Below, piece by piece: positions 1-8,246 of a DNA stretch of 64,000 bases. A model generated the notes under the pieces. That model searched no databases, was not told the DNA's origin, and saw only the letters and a list, made by a program, of their open reading frames with translations. The stretch's first letter is position 1. The number at the start of each line of letters is the position of its first letter. This DNA comes from Synechococcus sp. KORDI-49 (lineage in GTDB: Bacteria > Cyanobacteriota > Cyanobacteriia > PCC-6307 > Cyanobiaceae): contig NZ_CP006270.1 in assembly GCF_000737575.1 (NCBI RefSeq), positions 995,163 through 1,059,162 of the forward strand, read 5' to 3'. Made by a program: the position numbers and the translations under genes.

Positions 1-411
1 ACCAGCAGCTGATGCGTTGCCAACACGGCGCGCTGCAGAGCAACCATCACAAGACTTCACTGTGTCTTGCTTTTGATAGCAATAGAGCCATGGCATTTCA
101 TCCAATCCCAACAACACCAACCAATTGATTACGGCTTTACATCAACACACAACCCGTTTAGTACAGATCGAGCATCTTCCAGGAAATTAACTTGACAACG
201 ACCCAAGAGGCACTAATCGTTTATCAAACATTTGGCTTGGAAAGCCTTGTCTGGACGAGCTTTTCAGCTGTCGATACGACCACTCAACCGCCAACAATGG
301 TCAATTCATTGATCATCAAGCCTTGGGTTATGCAATAGCCAATCACACAATCGGTTCAACCAACGCACCAACCCCGTCAAAGATCCTCAAAATCAGAAAG
401 GTACTTCTCAG
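1..411. other. AT-rich intergenic leader
   Basis: This stretch holds no convincing gene on either strand and is visibly richer in A and T than the GC-rich remainder of the window. It contains an imperfect hairpin near 51-68 (CAAGAC against GTCTTG) followed by CTTTT, which could be a weak terminator for a gene to the left. The rest probably carries the promoter and 5' leader of the outer-membrane protein that follows. AGAAAGG about 10 bases before the start is a possible ribosome binding site. Confidence 0.5.
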
Positions 412-414
412 TTG

Positions 415-1827
415 ATGCGGGTTCCCGATCGTTTACTGCGCTGTCTGTCGCTGCTGCCCACCAGCGGCGCCATCCTGCTGGCGCTCACGGTGACCCAAGC
501 GGAGAGCGCTCTTGCCGAGACCTGCATCACGGATCCCTTCGGGGCGGAGGTGTGTCTGCCGACATCGGATCCTGACGATCCGCCAGCCCCCCCCGTCGAT
601 CCCTCAGGGCCGCCACCCGTCATCGTTCCCCCGTGCTTTGGGGCCTGCACACAGTTCCCGCCTCCACCGCCCTACCGCCAGTACGAGGAAACCCCGGAGC
701 CAGAACCCGAGCCCGAGCCTGAGCCCACTCCAGAACCAACTCCAGAACCCACGCCGGAACCCACCCCGGCGCCTGTGGAGCCGATCCGGCCGCTGTGGTT
801 GAAGAGCGATGCCCTCGATCAGGCCACCGCCGAGGCCTATCTCGAGCAAAAGCTGCGCAACGACTACCTCGCCCAGAGTCAGAACCCCACGGTTGATTTC
901 AACGACGCTCCCGTCGTGATCTTCAACGGTGTGCGCTACCTCGAGATCCTCGAACCCAACACCGCCCTGCTCTCCGGCAGCAGCAATGAGCCCGGCTTCA
1001 ACGTTTGGGTGCGCGGCTTCGGCGGAGAAGACTCCGTTGGCGCCAGCCGCGGGCGTTACGCCGACTTCAGCAACGGTGGTGCCCAACTTGGCTTTGACAT
1101 CCCCCTCAGCCGCTCCACCCGCATCGGCCTGTTCGGCACCTATGCCGTGATGAATGGCAACGACGGCTCCCGCGGCAGCTGGGATGCCGACGGCTGGGGT
1201 GGTGGCGGTTATGCCGAGTACTGGACCGACAATTTCTACCTGCGCGGCATGCTCAGCGCCGGTGGTTTCGACGGTGAACACAGCCGCTCCATCAACGGCG
1301 ACCGCGCCCGCGGTGACCGCAGCGGCAACTCCTGGACCGGTGTGCTCAGCCTCGGCGCACCGTTTGATTCCGGCGACTGGATCATCGAACCCCAGGCCCA
1401 GCTCAGTTACACCAACACCAGCCTCGATCGCTTCAGCGAACACGGCGCTGACCGCGACGAGCGGCTCCAGTTCCACGCCATGGAACTCGACCAGTTCGGG
1501 TCCGAACTGACCGTGACATTCACCCATCCCATCCGCGATGGCCAGGCCTCCCTGTTCATGCCATCCCTGCGGCTGGGCTGGGTCGCCGACTGGGGCCGCA
1601 GCGGCGACAGCCAGAAGGTGACCTTCCTGGAATCCGGTGACAGTGACCGCATCAGCATCAACGGCGATGCCGATCACGGCGCCCTGATCGAACTCGGCCT
1701 CGACTACACCACCTTCAACTTCACCGACACCTCCATGGGCGTCTACGCCCGCAGCGGAGTGGTGCTCTGGGGTGGTGATCGCGGCACCTCCTGGCAGGTG
1801 CAGGGCGGACTCAACTTCCGGTTCTGA
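415..1827 (+). CDS. Autotransporter-like outer-membrane beta-barrel protein
   Basis: This predicted outer-membrane protein of about 470 residues has an N-terminal signal peptide (hydrophobic stretch about residues 12-35, with ALA before the mature chain). A short Cys-containing segment follows, then a Pro/Glu/Thr-rich linker at about residues 90-125 made of PEPEPEPT-like repeats. The last ~270 residues are Gly/Asp/aromatic rich with alternating hydrophobic residues and end in Phe, as in autotransporter barrels. The passenger is very short, so it may be a barrel porin or adhesin rather than a true secreted-passenger transporter. An in-frame TTG lies one codon before the chosen ATG. The 3' end overlaps pyrF on the other strand by 17 bases. 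Class is fairly clear; cargo and role are unknown. Confidence 0.75.
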   Translation: MRVPDRLLRCLSLLPTSGAILLALTVTQAESALAETCITDPFGAEVCLPTSDPDDPPAPPVDPSGPPPVIVPPCFGACTQFPPPPPYRQYEETPEPEPEPEPEPTPEPTPEPTPEPTPAPVEPIRPLWLKSDALDQATAEAYLEQKLRNDYLAQSQNPTVDFNDAPVVIFNGVRYLEILEPNTALLSGSSNEPGFNVWVRGFGGEDSVGASRGRYADFSNGGAQLGFDIPLSRSTRIGLFGTYAVMNGNDGSRGSWDADGWGGGGYAEYWTDNFYLRGMLSAGGFDGEHSRSINGDRARGDRSGNSWTGVLSLGAPFDSGDWIIEPQAQLSYTNTSLDRFSEHGADRDERLQFHAMELDQFGSELTVTFTHPIRDGQASLFMPSLRLGWVADWGRSGDSQKVTFLESGDSDRISINGDADHGALIELGLDYTTFNFTDTSMGVYARSGVVLWGGDRGTSWQVQGGLNFRF

Positions 1828-2566
1828 GTTCAGCGCAGCAGGCGGCAAACGCAGCGCTGGGATCATCCGCCCTGGTGATCGGCCGCCCGATCACCAGCTG
1901 GCTCGCCCCAGCAGCCATCGCCTCCGCCGGCCCCATCACCCGGGCCTGGTCGCCCACCGCCGCTCCTTTGGGGCGTATCCCCGGCGTCACCAAGGCAAAC
2001 GGCACGGGGTGCTGGGCCCGCAGCGCCGCGGCCTCTAGCGGTGAACACACACAGCCGCCGATGCCGGCATTCGCCGATAGCTGCGCCAACGCCGGCACCC
2101 GTTCGCCGATGCCCTGAGCAATGGCGAGTTCCCGTTGCAGTCGCTGCTCCTGCCAGCTGGTGAGCACCGTCACCGCCAGCAGAGTGGGGGAGGGTTGACC
2201 GGCACGTTGCGCACCTTCCATCGCCGCGGCCTGGGCTGCCTTGAGCGCTTCGCTGCCGGCGCAGGCATGCACGGTGATCAGCTCCGCCCCCAGCGCCGCC
2301 GCCCGCCGGCAGGCCCCGGCCATCGTGGCCGGGATGTCGTGAAATTTGAGATCCAGAAACACCCGCAACCCCTGCTCGCGCAACCGGGCCACCACCTCAG
2401 GCCCCGCCTGCACGAACAGCTCCAGGCCCACCTTCACCCAGCGCAACCCCTCCACCTGAGCCGCAAAGGCCAGGGCCTGGTCCGGGTCCATGCCATCGAG
2501 GGCCACGATGATCCGATCAGCGGGATCGCCAGAGCCCCCCATCAGCGACAACGCAGGTCCATCCAC
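1811..2566 (-). CDS. pyrF: Orotidine 5'-phosphate decarboxylase
   Basis: PyrF removes the carboxyl group of OMP to give UMP, the last step of de novo pyrimidine synthesis in the cytoplasm. The TIM-barrel signature is clear: IIVALDGMD near the N-terminus, the catalytic block [10 protein letters not shown] at about residues 70-80 with the Lys/Asp pair, and a C-terminal phosphate-binding segment (LVTPGIRP, then VIGRPI). Length (about 250 residues) is normal. The start used is a GTG with GAGG upstream; an ATG eight codons in (position 2542) is an alternative. It converges with and overlaps the barrel-protein gene and is divergent from the AraC-type regulator. Confidence 0.93.
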   Translation of the reverse strand: MDGPALSLMGGSGDPADRIIVALDGMDPDQALAFAAQVEGLRWVKVGLELFVQAGPEVVARLREQGLRVFLDLKFHDIPATMAGACRRAAALGAELITVHACAGSEALKAAQAAAMEGAQRAGQPSPTLLAVTVLTSWQEQRLQRELAIAQGIGERVPALAQLSANAGIGGCVCSPLEAAALRAQHPVPFALVTPGIRPKGAAVGDQARVMGPAEAMAAGASQLVIGRPITRADDPSAAFAACCAELRTGS

Positions 2567-2631
2567 CGCACCTCAGCCCTTGCCTTGATCCTGGCAAAGG
2601 GCCGATGACACTTCCATGACACGCATCAATC

Positions 2632-2647
2632 CATTCCTTAAGGAATG
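2632..2647. promoter_or_regulatory. 16-bp perfect palindrome, candidate operator
   Basis: CATTCCTTAAGGAATG is a perfect 16-base palindrome lying 31 bases before the GTG start of the AraC-type regulator and 66 bases before pyrF. Its position in a divergent promoter region suggests a binding site for a dimeric regulator. No binding is demonstrated. Confidence 0.4.
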
Positions 2648-2678
2648 AATAAAGTCCGAGTGTTGAAAGCCGGAGCAG

Positions 2679-3617
2679 GTGAATCCACAACAACGATTCA
2701 GCTTTCGCTCCGCAGGCGAACTGGTCGACATCGTCAAGCGATTCGGCATTCACTGGCAGGTGGCCCAGATCAGCAGGGGGCCTCTGTTGGGCACCGTGTC
2801 GCTGCAGCGCCGCAGCGACATCGCCGTGCTGCAGCTCAGCACCAACCAGATCATCACGGTGTTGGGGGCCAGACCCAGTTCCATCACCTGCATCGCCCTC
2901 GAACGCACCAACCATCTGAGCGATCACGCCATCCGCGGCGAACCCGTTATCCCGTTCAGCATTCACGGCTTCACGCCCTCGATCACCGAAAGCTTCTTCA
3001 AGATCTCGGCAGGGGCCGAGATGACCATCCTGATGATGGGCCTGGAGCGATTCCTCAAACTGATCGCACTGGACTCCGCCAGCCGCCTGCCGGACACGAT
3101 CAACAGCAACAACTCGCTCACCCTGCTGCCGGAGCAGTTCCAGCGGCTGATGAACCTGCTGGATCCCAACCAGGAGCCGCCGCCCCCGGAACTGCTGGAT
3201 GCGCTGCTGGTGGAGTGCTTCAGCCGCGATGCTCACTTTCAAAGCCAAGGCGTGACGCTGTCCACCCGTGCTGCCCTGATGCGCGATCTGCTGGCGTGGG
3301 GCCTCGAGCATTCCGACACACCGATCAGCCTCGATCAGCTCACCAGCACCCTGTTCGCCTCACGTTCGTCGATCGTTCAGGCCTGTCGTGAAACCTTCGG
3401 CGTCGGCCCGACGACCCTGCTCAAGCAGATCCGACTGCACGAGGTGCATCAGACCCTGCGCGATCCGCGCCGCCGCACCCACCTCAACGGCCAAGCCTCC
3501 GTTGGCATCATCGCCGGACTGCATGGCTTCAAGAGCCCGAACCACTTCGCCCGCGATTACCGCCTGATGTTCGGAGAGCTCCCCCGCAAGACCCTGCAGC
3601 GCGCACGCGCAGCCTGA
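2679..3617 (+). CDS. AraC-family transcriptional regulator
   Basis: This 312-residue DNA-binding regulator ends in an AraC/XylS-type double helix-turn-helix at about residues 215-310. That domain includes the segment QIRLHEVHQTL between the two HTHs and the family-typical GFKSPNHFARDYRLMFGELP near the end. The N-terminal ~200 residues are an uncharacterised sensor-like domain with no clear cupin motif. Translation starts at a GTG with GGAG just upstream, and no upstream ATG fits. It is divergent from pyrF, and a perfect 16-bp palindrome sits just ahead of it, so autoregulation is possible. The effector and targets are unknown. Confidence 0.85.
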   Translation: MNPQQRFSFRSAGELVDIVKRFGIHWQVAQISRGPLLGTVSLQRRSDIAVLQLSTNQIITVLGARPSSITCIALERTNHLSDHAIRGEPVIPFSIHGFTPSITESFFKISAGAEMTILMMGLERFLKLIALDSASRLPDTINSNNSLTLLPEQFQRLMNLLDPNQEPPPPELLDALLVECFSRDAHFQSQGVTLSTRAALMRDLLAWGLEHSDTPISLDQLTSTLFASRSSIVQACRETFGVGPTTLLKQIRLHEVHQTLRDPRRRTHLNGQASVGIIAGLHGFKSPNHFARDYRLMFGELPRKTLQRARAA

Positions 3618-3620
3618 TCC

Positions 3621-4868
3621 TCAGCCCACCAGGCGACGGAACGTCTTCTTGCCCAGCTGCAGCACCTTGCCCTCCAGGTCCGCTGCGGCGGTGAACTCCT
3701 GGTTGGGATCGGTGATCTTCTCTCCCCCCAGCCGCACGGCACCACCCTTGATCTGACGCCGCGCGTCGCTGCTGCTGGCACAGATGCCTACGGCACTGAG
3801 CAGGTAGAAGGCCTTGGCCGGGAAATTCACCTCCGCCAGCGACGCCTCCGGCACCTCCGCCGCCGCGTCAGCAGCTCCCCCCACAAGGGTGGCGGCATCG
3901 GTCTGGGCTTTCTCGGCCACGGCCAACCCATGGCGGCTGGCGGTGACCGCCAGGGCCATCGCCTTCTGCTTCTCGCGCGGATTCTCCGGCAACGTCGCCA
4001 GATCCAGATCCGTCAGCAACGTCACGTAGTCGTTGATCGCCGCATCGCCGACTTTCTCGAGCTTGGAGTACATCGACAGAGGATCCTCCTCCAGACCCAC
4101 CGTGTTGCCGAGGCTCTTGCTCATCTTCTGCACCCCGTCCAGACCCACCAGGATCGGCAGCAGCAGCCCGAACTGGGTTCCCTTGCCGAAATGGCGCTGC
4201 AGATCGCGGCCCATGGCCACGTTGAACTTCTGATCGGTGCCCCCCAGCTCCACATCAGCATTCACAGCCACCGAGTCGTAGCCCTGCAGCAGCGGATAAA
4301 GGAATTCATGCAGGGCGATCGGCGTACCGCTGCCGTAACGCTTGGAGAAATCGTCCTTGGCCAGCATCTGCCCCACCGTTCCGGTGCCCAGCAGTCCAAT
4401 CACCGCCGGCAGATCCATCCCCTCCAGCCATTCGCTGTTGTATCGCACCTCAAGGCGTCCGGGGGTCTCGAAATCGAGCAGCGCCGTTTCCTTGGGCTGG
4501 TCCTGCCCCAGCTGACGCAGATAGGTGGAGGCGTTGGCGGCCACATCCGCCTTGCTCAGCTGCACCCGGGTGTTGCTCTTACCGGTGGGATCGCCGATGC
4601 GGGCGGTGAAGTCACCGATGATCAGCACCGCCGTATGGCCTGCGTCCTGAAACGCCCGCAGTTTGCGGAACAGAATGCTGTGCCCCAGATGGATGTTGCT
4701 GCCGGTGGGGTCGATGCCCAGCTTCACCCGCAGCGGCCGACCCTCGCGCTCGGCTGCGGCGAGCCTGGCCTCCAGGGCCTGGTCGGCATCCTTGGGATCC
4801 CCCGCCGGGAACAGATCGGCCATGCCGCGCGCCAGCCAGCTCGGCAGGGACGGGGTGGACTCCGGCAT
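3621..4868 (-). CDS. tyrS: Tyrosyl-tRNA synthetase
   Basis: TyrS charges tRNA-Tyr with tyrosine. The class I signatures are present: the HIGH-type motif HLGH at residues 60-63 and KMSKS in the segment [10 protein letters not shown] about residue 247. An S4 RNA-binding domain occupies the last ~65 residues ([18 protein letters not shown]). Length of 415 residues matches the bacterial TyrZ-like branch. The start is the ATG giving MPESTPSLP. It converges with the AraC-type gene, ending three bases after it. Confidence 0.96.
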   Translation of the reverse strand: MPESTPSLPSWLARGMADLFPAGDPKDADQALEARLAAAEREGRPLRVKLGIDPTGSNIHLGHSILFRKLRAFQDAGHTAVLIIGDFTARIGDPTGKSNTRVQLSKADVAANASTYLRQLGQDQPKETALLDFETPGRLEVRYNSEWLEGMDLPAVIGLLGTGTVGQMLAKDDFSKRYGSGTPIALHEFLYPLLQGYDSVAVNADVELGGTDQKFNVAMGRDLQRHFGKGTQFGLLLPILVGLDGVQKMSKSLGNTVGLEEDPLSMYSKLEKVGDAAINDYVTLLTDLDLATLPENPREKQKAMALAVTASRHGLAVAEKAQTDAATLVGGAADAAAEVPEASLAEVNFPAKAFYLLSAVGICASSSDARRQIKGGAVRLGGEKITDPNQEFTAAADLEGKVLQLGKKTFRRLVG

Positions 4869-4934
4869 GGGGCGCTGAGGGCGTGCGCTGGCGATCGTAC
4901 GGGTGCTGCGCCGCTGGCCTCAGCTGGGGCTATT

Positions 4935-5264
4935 TCAGCTGGAGGGCGGCAATTCGATCTGAGCCTTCATCCGCTCCAGCGTGGTGTGCATCTGCTCGAA
5001 CATCTGCTCGGGGGTGATGCCGAACTGGCTCAGCTGCGTGCGCAGCTGCTCCACGGTGAGCTTCGCCTGGAAATCCTCCGACAACTCAAAGCGCTTCATG
5101 AACACCCGGTAGCGCTCCATCAACTCCTCCATGGTGTCGATGAACTTCTTCTTGCCCTCGCGATCGAACTTGCCGTAATCACTGCCCAGCTGCATCAGCT
5201 GCTGGTAATCGCCGAACAGCCGCTTGGCCTCGTCCTGGACGATGTCGGAATCGAAGAAAGCCAT
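4935..5264 (-). CDS. DUF1825 family protein
   Basis: This small helical protein (about 109 residues from MAFFDSDIV) belongs to DUF1825, a family essentially restricted to cyanobacteria. The sequence is rich in charged helices, with a region around VEQLRTQLSQFGITPEQMFEQMH near the C-terminus. No catalytic motif or membrane segment is visible. An in-frame ATG five codons upstream (5279) exists, but the chosen ATG matches the family N-terminus better. It sits between tyrS and a divergent regulator gene. Function is unknown. Confidence 0.88.
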   Translation of the reverse strand: MAFFDSDIVQDEAKRLFGDYQQLMQLGSDYGKFDREGKKKFIDTMEELMERYRVFMKRFELSEDFQAKLTVEQLRTQLSQFGITPEQMFEQMHTTLERMKAQIELPPSS

Positions 5265-5373
5265 CCCCGCAGATTTCATTCTTTAGAGGAGAATTCTGCA
5301 GACTTCCGGCAGTCCGTGGCAGTTCGGTTTCACTCCATGGGCAGGTTGCAGAAAGTGCGGATCGCCCCACGTT

Positions 5374-6102
5374 GTGAATCTCACCGGCCAGCTGCCGCTC
5401 ATGCGTGAGCACCTTCACCGCAGTCGCCCTGTCCTGCGTCGACGGCGCACGGTGATCGCCAGCGCTGATCGGGTGCTGATCGCCGGTCTGGTGCATCTGT
5501 TTGATGACATCGGCCCGCTGGTGGGGGCCACCACCAGCGAACAGGACGCCCTCGCCTGCCTCGACAGCAGCCAGGCCGATCTGCTGATCTGCAGCGATCT
5601 GCTCGAGAGCGGCAGCGGGCCATCGCTGGTCGCAGCCGCCAAGACCCTCCAGCCGGAGCTGCACTGCCTGATGCTGATTCAACGCCCGTTGCTCAGCACG
5701 ATCGAGGCGGCGATCGCCGCGGGCTGCAACGGACTCTGCAGCCGCGAACTGGTGGGCAACGGCCATCTGCTGCGCAGTGTGCAGGCGATGGAAAGCGACG
5801 GCATGGTGATCGATCCCACCATCAGCGGCGTGCTGCGCCACAGCCGCCTCAGCCGCGGCACCCCAAGCCCCCTCTCCGATCAGCTGAGTGTGCGCGAAGA
5901 GGATGTGCTGCGCGGTCTCTGCCGCGGCCTCACCAACCAGGAGATCGCCGAGCAGCTGCACCTCGCGATCGACACGGTGAAGCATGTGGTGAGTGCGGTG
6001 CTGCGCAAGCTCGACGCCCGCGATCGCACCCAGGCGGTGCTGATCGCCTTCCGCAATGATCTGGTGGACCTGCCCACCCCGATGCCCCGCTGGAGCTCCT
6101 GA
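5374..6102 (+). CDS. LuxR/NarL-type response regulator, atypical receiver
   Basis: This 242-residue protein has a receiver-like N-terminal domain and a LuxR-type HTH at about residues 170-235 (LSVREEDVLRGL, LTNQEIAEQL, then DTVKHVVSAVLRKL). The receiver has an Asp near residue 75 (LLICSDLL) at the expected phosphorylation place, but the conserved Lys after strand 5 looks replaced (LCSREL). It may therefore be a pseudo-receiver. The start is a GTG; the ATG at 5401 is an alternative. Its stop overlaps the start of the next gene by one base (TGATG), so the two are probably co-transcribed. No partner kinase is adjacent. Confidence 0.85.
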   Translation: MNLTGQLPLMREHLHRSRPVLRRRRTVIASADRVLIAGLVHLFDDIGPLVGATTSEQDALACLDSSQADLLICSDLLESGSGPSLVAAAKTLQPELHCLMLIQRPLLSTIEAAIAAGCNGLCSRELVGNGHLLRSVQAMESDGMVIDPTISGVLRHSRLSRGTPSPLSDQLSVREEDVLRGLCRGLTNQEIAEQLHLAIDTVKHVVSAVLRKLDARDRTQAVLIAFRNDLVDLPTPMPRWSS

Positions 6103-6434
6103 TGCGCTGCACAGCTTTTCGGTTCACAGCCATCGGTCTGCTGACCGCCCTGGCCATCGCCGGGCTGGCGGGCGCTTCCGTCAGGGCCCAGCAGCCGGAT
6201 GCCACCACCATCTCCGTCGCCGTCGCCCAGGGCAATGCCCACTGCCTGATCAAGACCGGCACGATGAAACCGGAGAAAGCCCAGTCCATCGCCGATGGGT
6301 TCCTGGCTCAGCAACAGATCAGTCCTCAGGCCAGTGACGCGGTCAAGAACACCGCTGGCTTCAGCGATCTGATGAACGCCTACATCGCCGACCAGGGCGG
6401 ATGCTCGGCGCTGGTGGAGGCTCTGCAGCGGTGA
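6102..6434 (+). CDS. Small secreted protein of unknown function
   Basis: This 110-residue protein begins with a clear signal peptide (hydrophobic core about residues 8-27, cleavage likely after VRA). The mature chain has two Cys residues (AHCLIKTG and GGCSALV), which could form a disulfide in the periplasm. No catalytic motif is recognised. It is translationally coupled to the upstream LuxR-type regulator by a 1-base overlap. Function unknown. Confidence 0.75.
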   Translation: MRCTAFRFTAIGLLTALAIAGLAGASVRAQQPDATTISVAVAQGNAHCLIKTGTMKPEKAQSIADGFLAQQQISPQASDAVKNTAGFSDLMNAYIADQGGCSALVEALQR

Positions 6435-6488
6435 CGACCGCATGGGCGCTGGTTAAGGTCGGCGCACGTCTCGAGTCCGAACGGCCCG

Positions 6489-7037
6489 ATGCCCCGCAGC
6501 CACTGGTTGGATCCACTGGCGAGGAAGGTGCTGCAGGCCACCGGTCAGTTGCCCGCCAAGCCGCCTGCGGCCCCGCCTCCTGCTCCGGCCTGGACCATGG
6601 ATGTGAACCGGGCCAGCCGCGAGGAGTGGCGTCAGCTGCCTGGCTGCCCTGAGGACACCGCCGATCTCCTGGTGCGTCTGCAGCGGGGCGGCGTTCAGTT
6701 CAGCGCCGCAGCCGATCTGTTTCAGCTGCTCGAACTTCCCGATGAGCTGCGCAGGCTCTGGGAGCCCCACCTGATCTTCCGCTGGCATGGCGACGCTCCG
6801 CCCCAGCCCGCAGCCGCCCCACTGGATCTGAACAACGCATCAACCGAGGAACTTCACAGCCTCCACTGGCCCGAGCAACGTCTGCAGGGCCTGCTGCGGG
6901 AGCGCCGCCGCGCCGGTTTCCGCGATCTGGCCGATCTGCAGGAGCGCCTCTGCCTTCCCGCCAGCGCTGTGGAAGCCCTGATCGGACGGGTTTGCTTCAC
7001 GGCGCGCCGATCCGGCCCCTCCCTGCCCCTCAACTGA
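6489..7037 (+). CDS. Helix-hairpin-helix (ComEA-like) protein
   Basis: This 182-residue protein has two regions resembling ComEA-type helix-hairpin-helix units. One is at about residues 38-80 (VNRASREEWRQLPG) and the other at about 115-160 (DLNNASTEELHSLHWPE). A Pro/Ala-rich segment separates the first from a short N-terminus. Such motifs bind DNA without sequence specificity. There is no signal peptide or membrane helix, unlike competence ComEA, so a cytoplasmic role is more likely. Its stop codon overlaps the start of the GIY-YIG gene (TGATG). The pairing suggests DNA metabolism, but that is inference. Confidence 0.7.
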   Translation: MPRSHWLDPLARKVLQATGQLPAKPPAAPPPAPAWTMDVNRASREEWRQLPGCPEDTADLLVRLQRGGVQFSAAADLFQLLELPDELRRLWEPHLIFRWHGDAPPQPAAAPLDLNNASTEELHSLHWPEQRLQGLLRERRRAGFRDLADLQERLCLPASAVEALIGRVCFTARRSGPSLPLN

Positions 7038-7612
7038 TGCAGGGGGATCTGTTTGCCACCACCGCCCTCGGCGGTTCTGGCCCCGATCCGGATCTGCCTC
7101 TTCAGCAGGATCAACTGCTGCGCTGGCAGCAGCAGTTGCACGCCCATCAGGCCCCCCTGTTCCGTGGGGAGCCGGCAGCGGCCGGGCAGGTGAGCCTGTT
7201 CCCGGACGCCCCCGCAGACAACGCCGCCGCCTTCGATCCGCTGGCCCTCACACCGCTGCCGCTGAGTTTCTGGCGCTGGCCGGTCAGCCCCCATCAGGGG
7301 GCTGCGATCTATCTGGTGCTCGACCGTCCCGCCAACCTTGAGCAGCCGCTCCTGCTTTACGTGGGCGAAACGATGGCCGCCGATCGCCGCTGGAAGGGGG
7401 AGCACGACTGCAAGGCCTACCTGGCCGCCTACGGCGAAGCTCTCCAGCGCTGTTCGCTCAGCCCCTGCCTCAGCATCCGATTCAGCAGCGATGTGCCCCG
7501 CAGCACCCGGGCCCGTCGCGCCCTCGAGCAGCAACTGATCCAGCGCTGGCTTCCCCCGTTCAACAAGGAGACCCGCCAGCGCTGGAGCACCCCCTTCACC
7601 GCAGAGGTCTGA
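7037..7612 (+). CDS. GIY-YIG nuclease-family protein
   Basis: The protein is about 191 residues from MQGDLFATT. Residues 95-185 resemble a GIY-YIG fold: AIYLVLDRP, then LLYVGET about 12 residues later, followed by a basic segment and a C-terminal helix ending in QRWLPPFNKE. The family contains nucleases that cleave DNA. The first ~80 residues are Gln/Pro-rich and poorly conserved. The start was chosen because its ATG overlaps the stop of the upstream helix-hairpin-helix gene. An upstream in-frame start would extend well into that gene. Confidence 0.75.
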   Translation: MQGDLFATTALGGSGPDPDLPLQQDQLLRWQQQLHAHQAPLFRGEPAAAGQVSLFPDAPADNAAAFDPLALTPLPLSFWRWPVSPHQGAAIYLVLDRPANLEQPLLLYVGETMAADRRWKGEHDCKAYLAAYGEALQRCSLSPCLSIRFSSDVPRSTRARRALEQQLIQRWLPPFNKETRQRWSTPFTAEV

Positions 7613-7616
7613 ACGA

Positions 7617-8099
7617 ATGCGCCGCTGTGATCGCCTGATGCGGGCCCTGATCCCGCTCACGGGCCTGCTGCTGCTGCCGTTTCACGCGATCGCCCATGCC
7701 GCGACGATCGACGCGCTGCTGCAGACCCTGCAACGGCACGGCTTCCGCATCGAACAGCGCCATCCCCCGAACCGGACGGCCTACGGGCAGTTCATCGCCG
7801 CACGCAAACTGCTGCTGATCTCACCGCTGGCGACTGAACTCGGCGTCGCCCGGGCGGTGCTGCTTCATGAAGCTGTTCATGCCGCCCAGAGCTGTCCCAG
7901 CGGCCAGCTGCGACCCCTCGGGCTGACCCTCTCGGCAGCACCGGCCGTGGAAAGCAGAATTCGCTACCTGCTGACGCATCACTACGCCCAGAGTCAGGTG
8001 GTGCTCGAGGAAGAGGCCTTTCAGGTGCAGGCCCAGCCCAATGCCGTGGCGTTGATCATCGACGCTCTCAATCGCCGCTGTCAGGGTCCCGGGGGGTAG
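7617..8099 (+). CDS. Secreted HExxH (zincin-like) protein
   Basis: This 160-residue protein carries a signal peptide (hydrophobic residues 9-28, AHA then ATI). The motif HEAVH, in LLHEAVHAAQ at about residue 83, fits the HExxH zinc-binding signature of metallopeptidases. A later Glu-rich helix (VVLEEEAFQVQ) could supply the third zinc ligand. The size is small for a full peptidase. It begins 4 bases after the GIY-YIG gene and ends inside a possible small antisense gene. Peptidase activity is a motif-based suggestion only. Confidence 0.65.
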   Translation: MRRCDRLMRALIPLTGLLLLPFHAIAHAATIDALLQTLQRHGFRIEQRHPPNRTAYGQFIAARKLLLISPLATELGVARAVLLHEAVHAAQSCPSGQLRPLGLTLSAAPAVESRIRYLLTHHYAQSQVVLEEEAFQVQAQPNAVALIIDALNRRCQGPGG

Positions 8100-8170
8100 A
8101 GGATCACCCACACCAGCGGCGTCACCCCGATCAGCGCCGCAAGGGCGAGCAAGGCCACATTGGCGATCAC
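8081..8170 (-). CDS. Possible 29-residue single-span membrane peptide
   Basis: A GTG-started frame reads MIANVALLALAALIGVTPLV and then WVILYPPGP. This is one hydrophobic helix plus a short tail, in the size range of photosystem small subunits, though I cannot match it to a named one. AGGTGGG lies 8 bases before the GTG. It overlaps the 3' end of the HExxH gene on the opposite strand. It could be chance in GC-rich DNA. Confidence 0.3.
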   Translation of the reverse strand: MIANVALLALAALIGVTPLVWVILYPPGP

Positions 8171-8246
8171 ATCAGCAGCCCACCTGTTGAAACGGTACCG
8201 GCATAAAGGGGATCGCTACGATCAATCTTTGTGCAGCGGGCGATTG

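Noticed and set aside
51-68. Terminator hairpin CAAGAC/GTCTTG
   Set aside because: The stem is only six pairs with a short CTTTT tail, too weak to annotate as a terminator without seeing the upstream gene.
604-1866. Long reverse-strand open frame opposite the outer-membrane protein
   Set aside because: The forward frame has a signal peptide and barrel signature. The reverse frame is Gly/Val/Ala biased, as expected from antisense of GC-rich DNA, and extends into pyrF.
5710-5717. HIP1 element GCGATCGC
   Set aside because: Single copies appear at scattered places, inside coding sequence, at a level expected from GC content and codon use; no HIP1 enrichment is evident.
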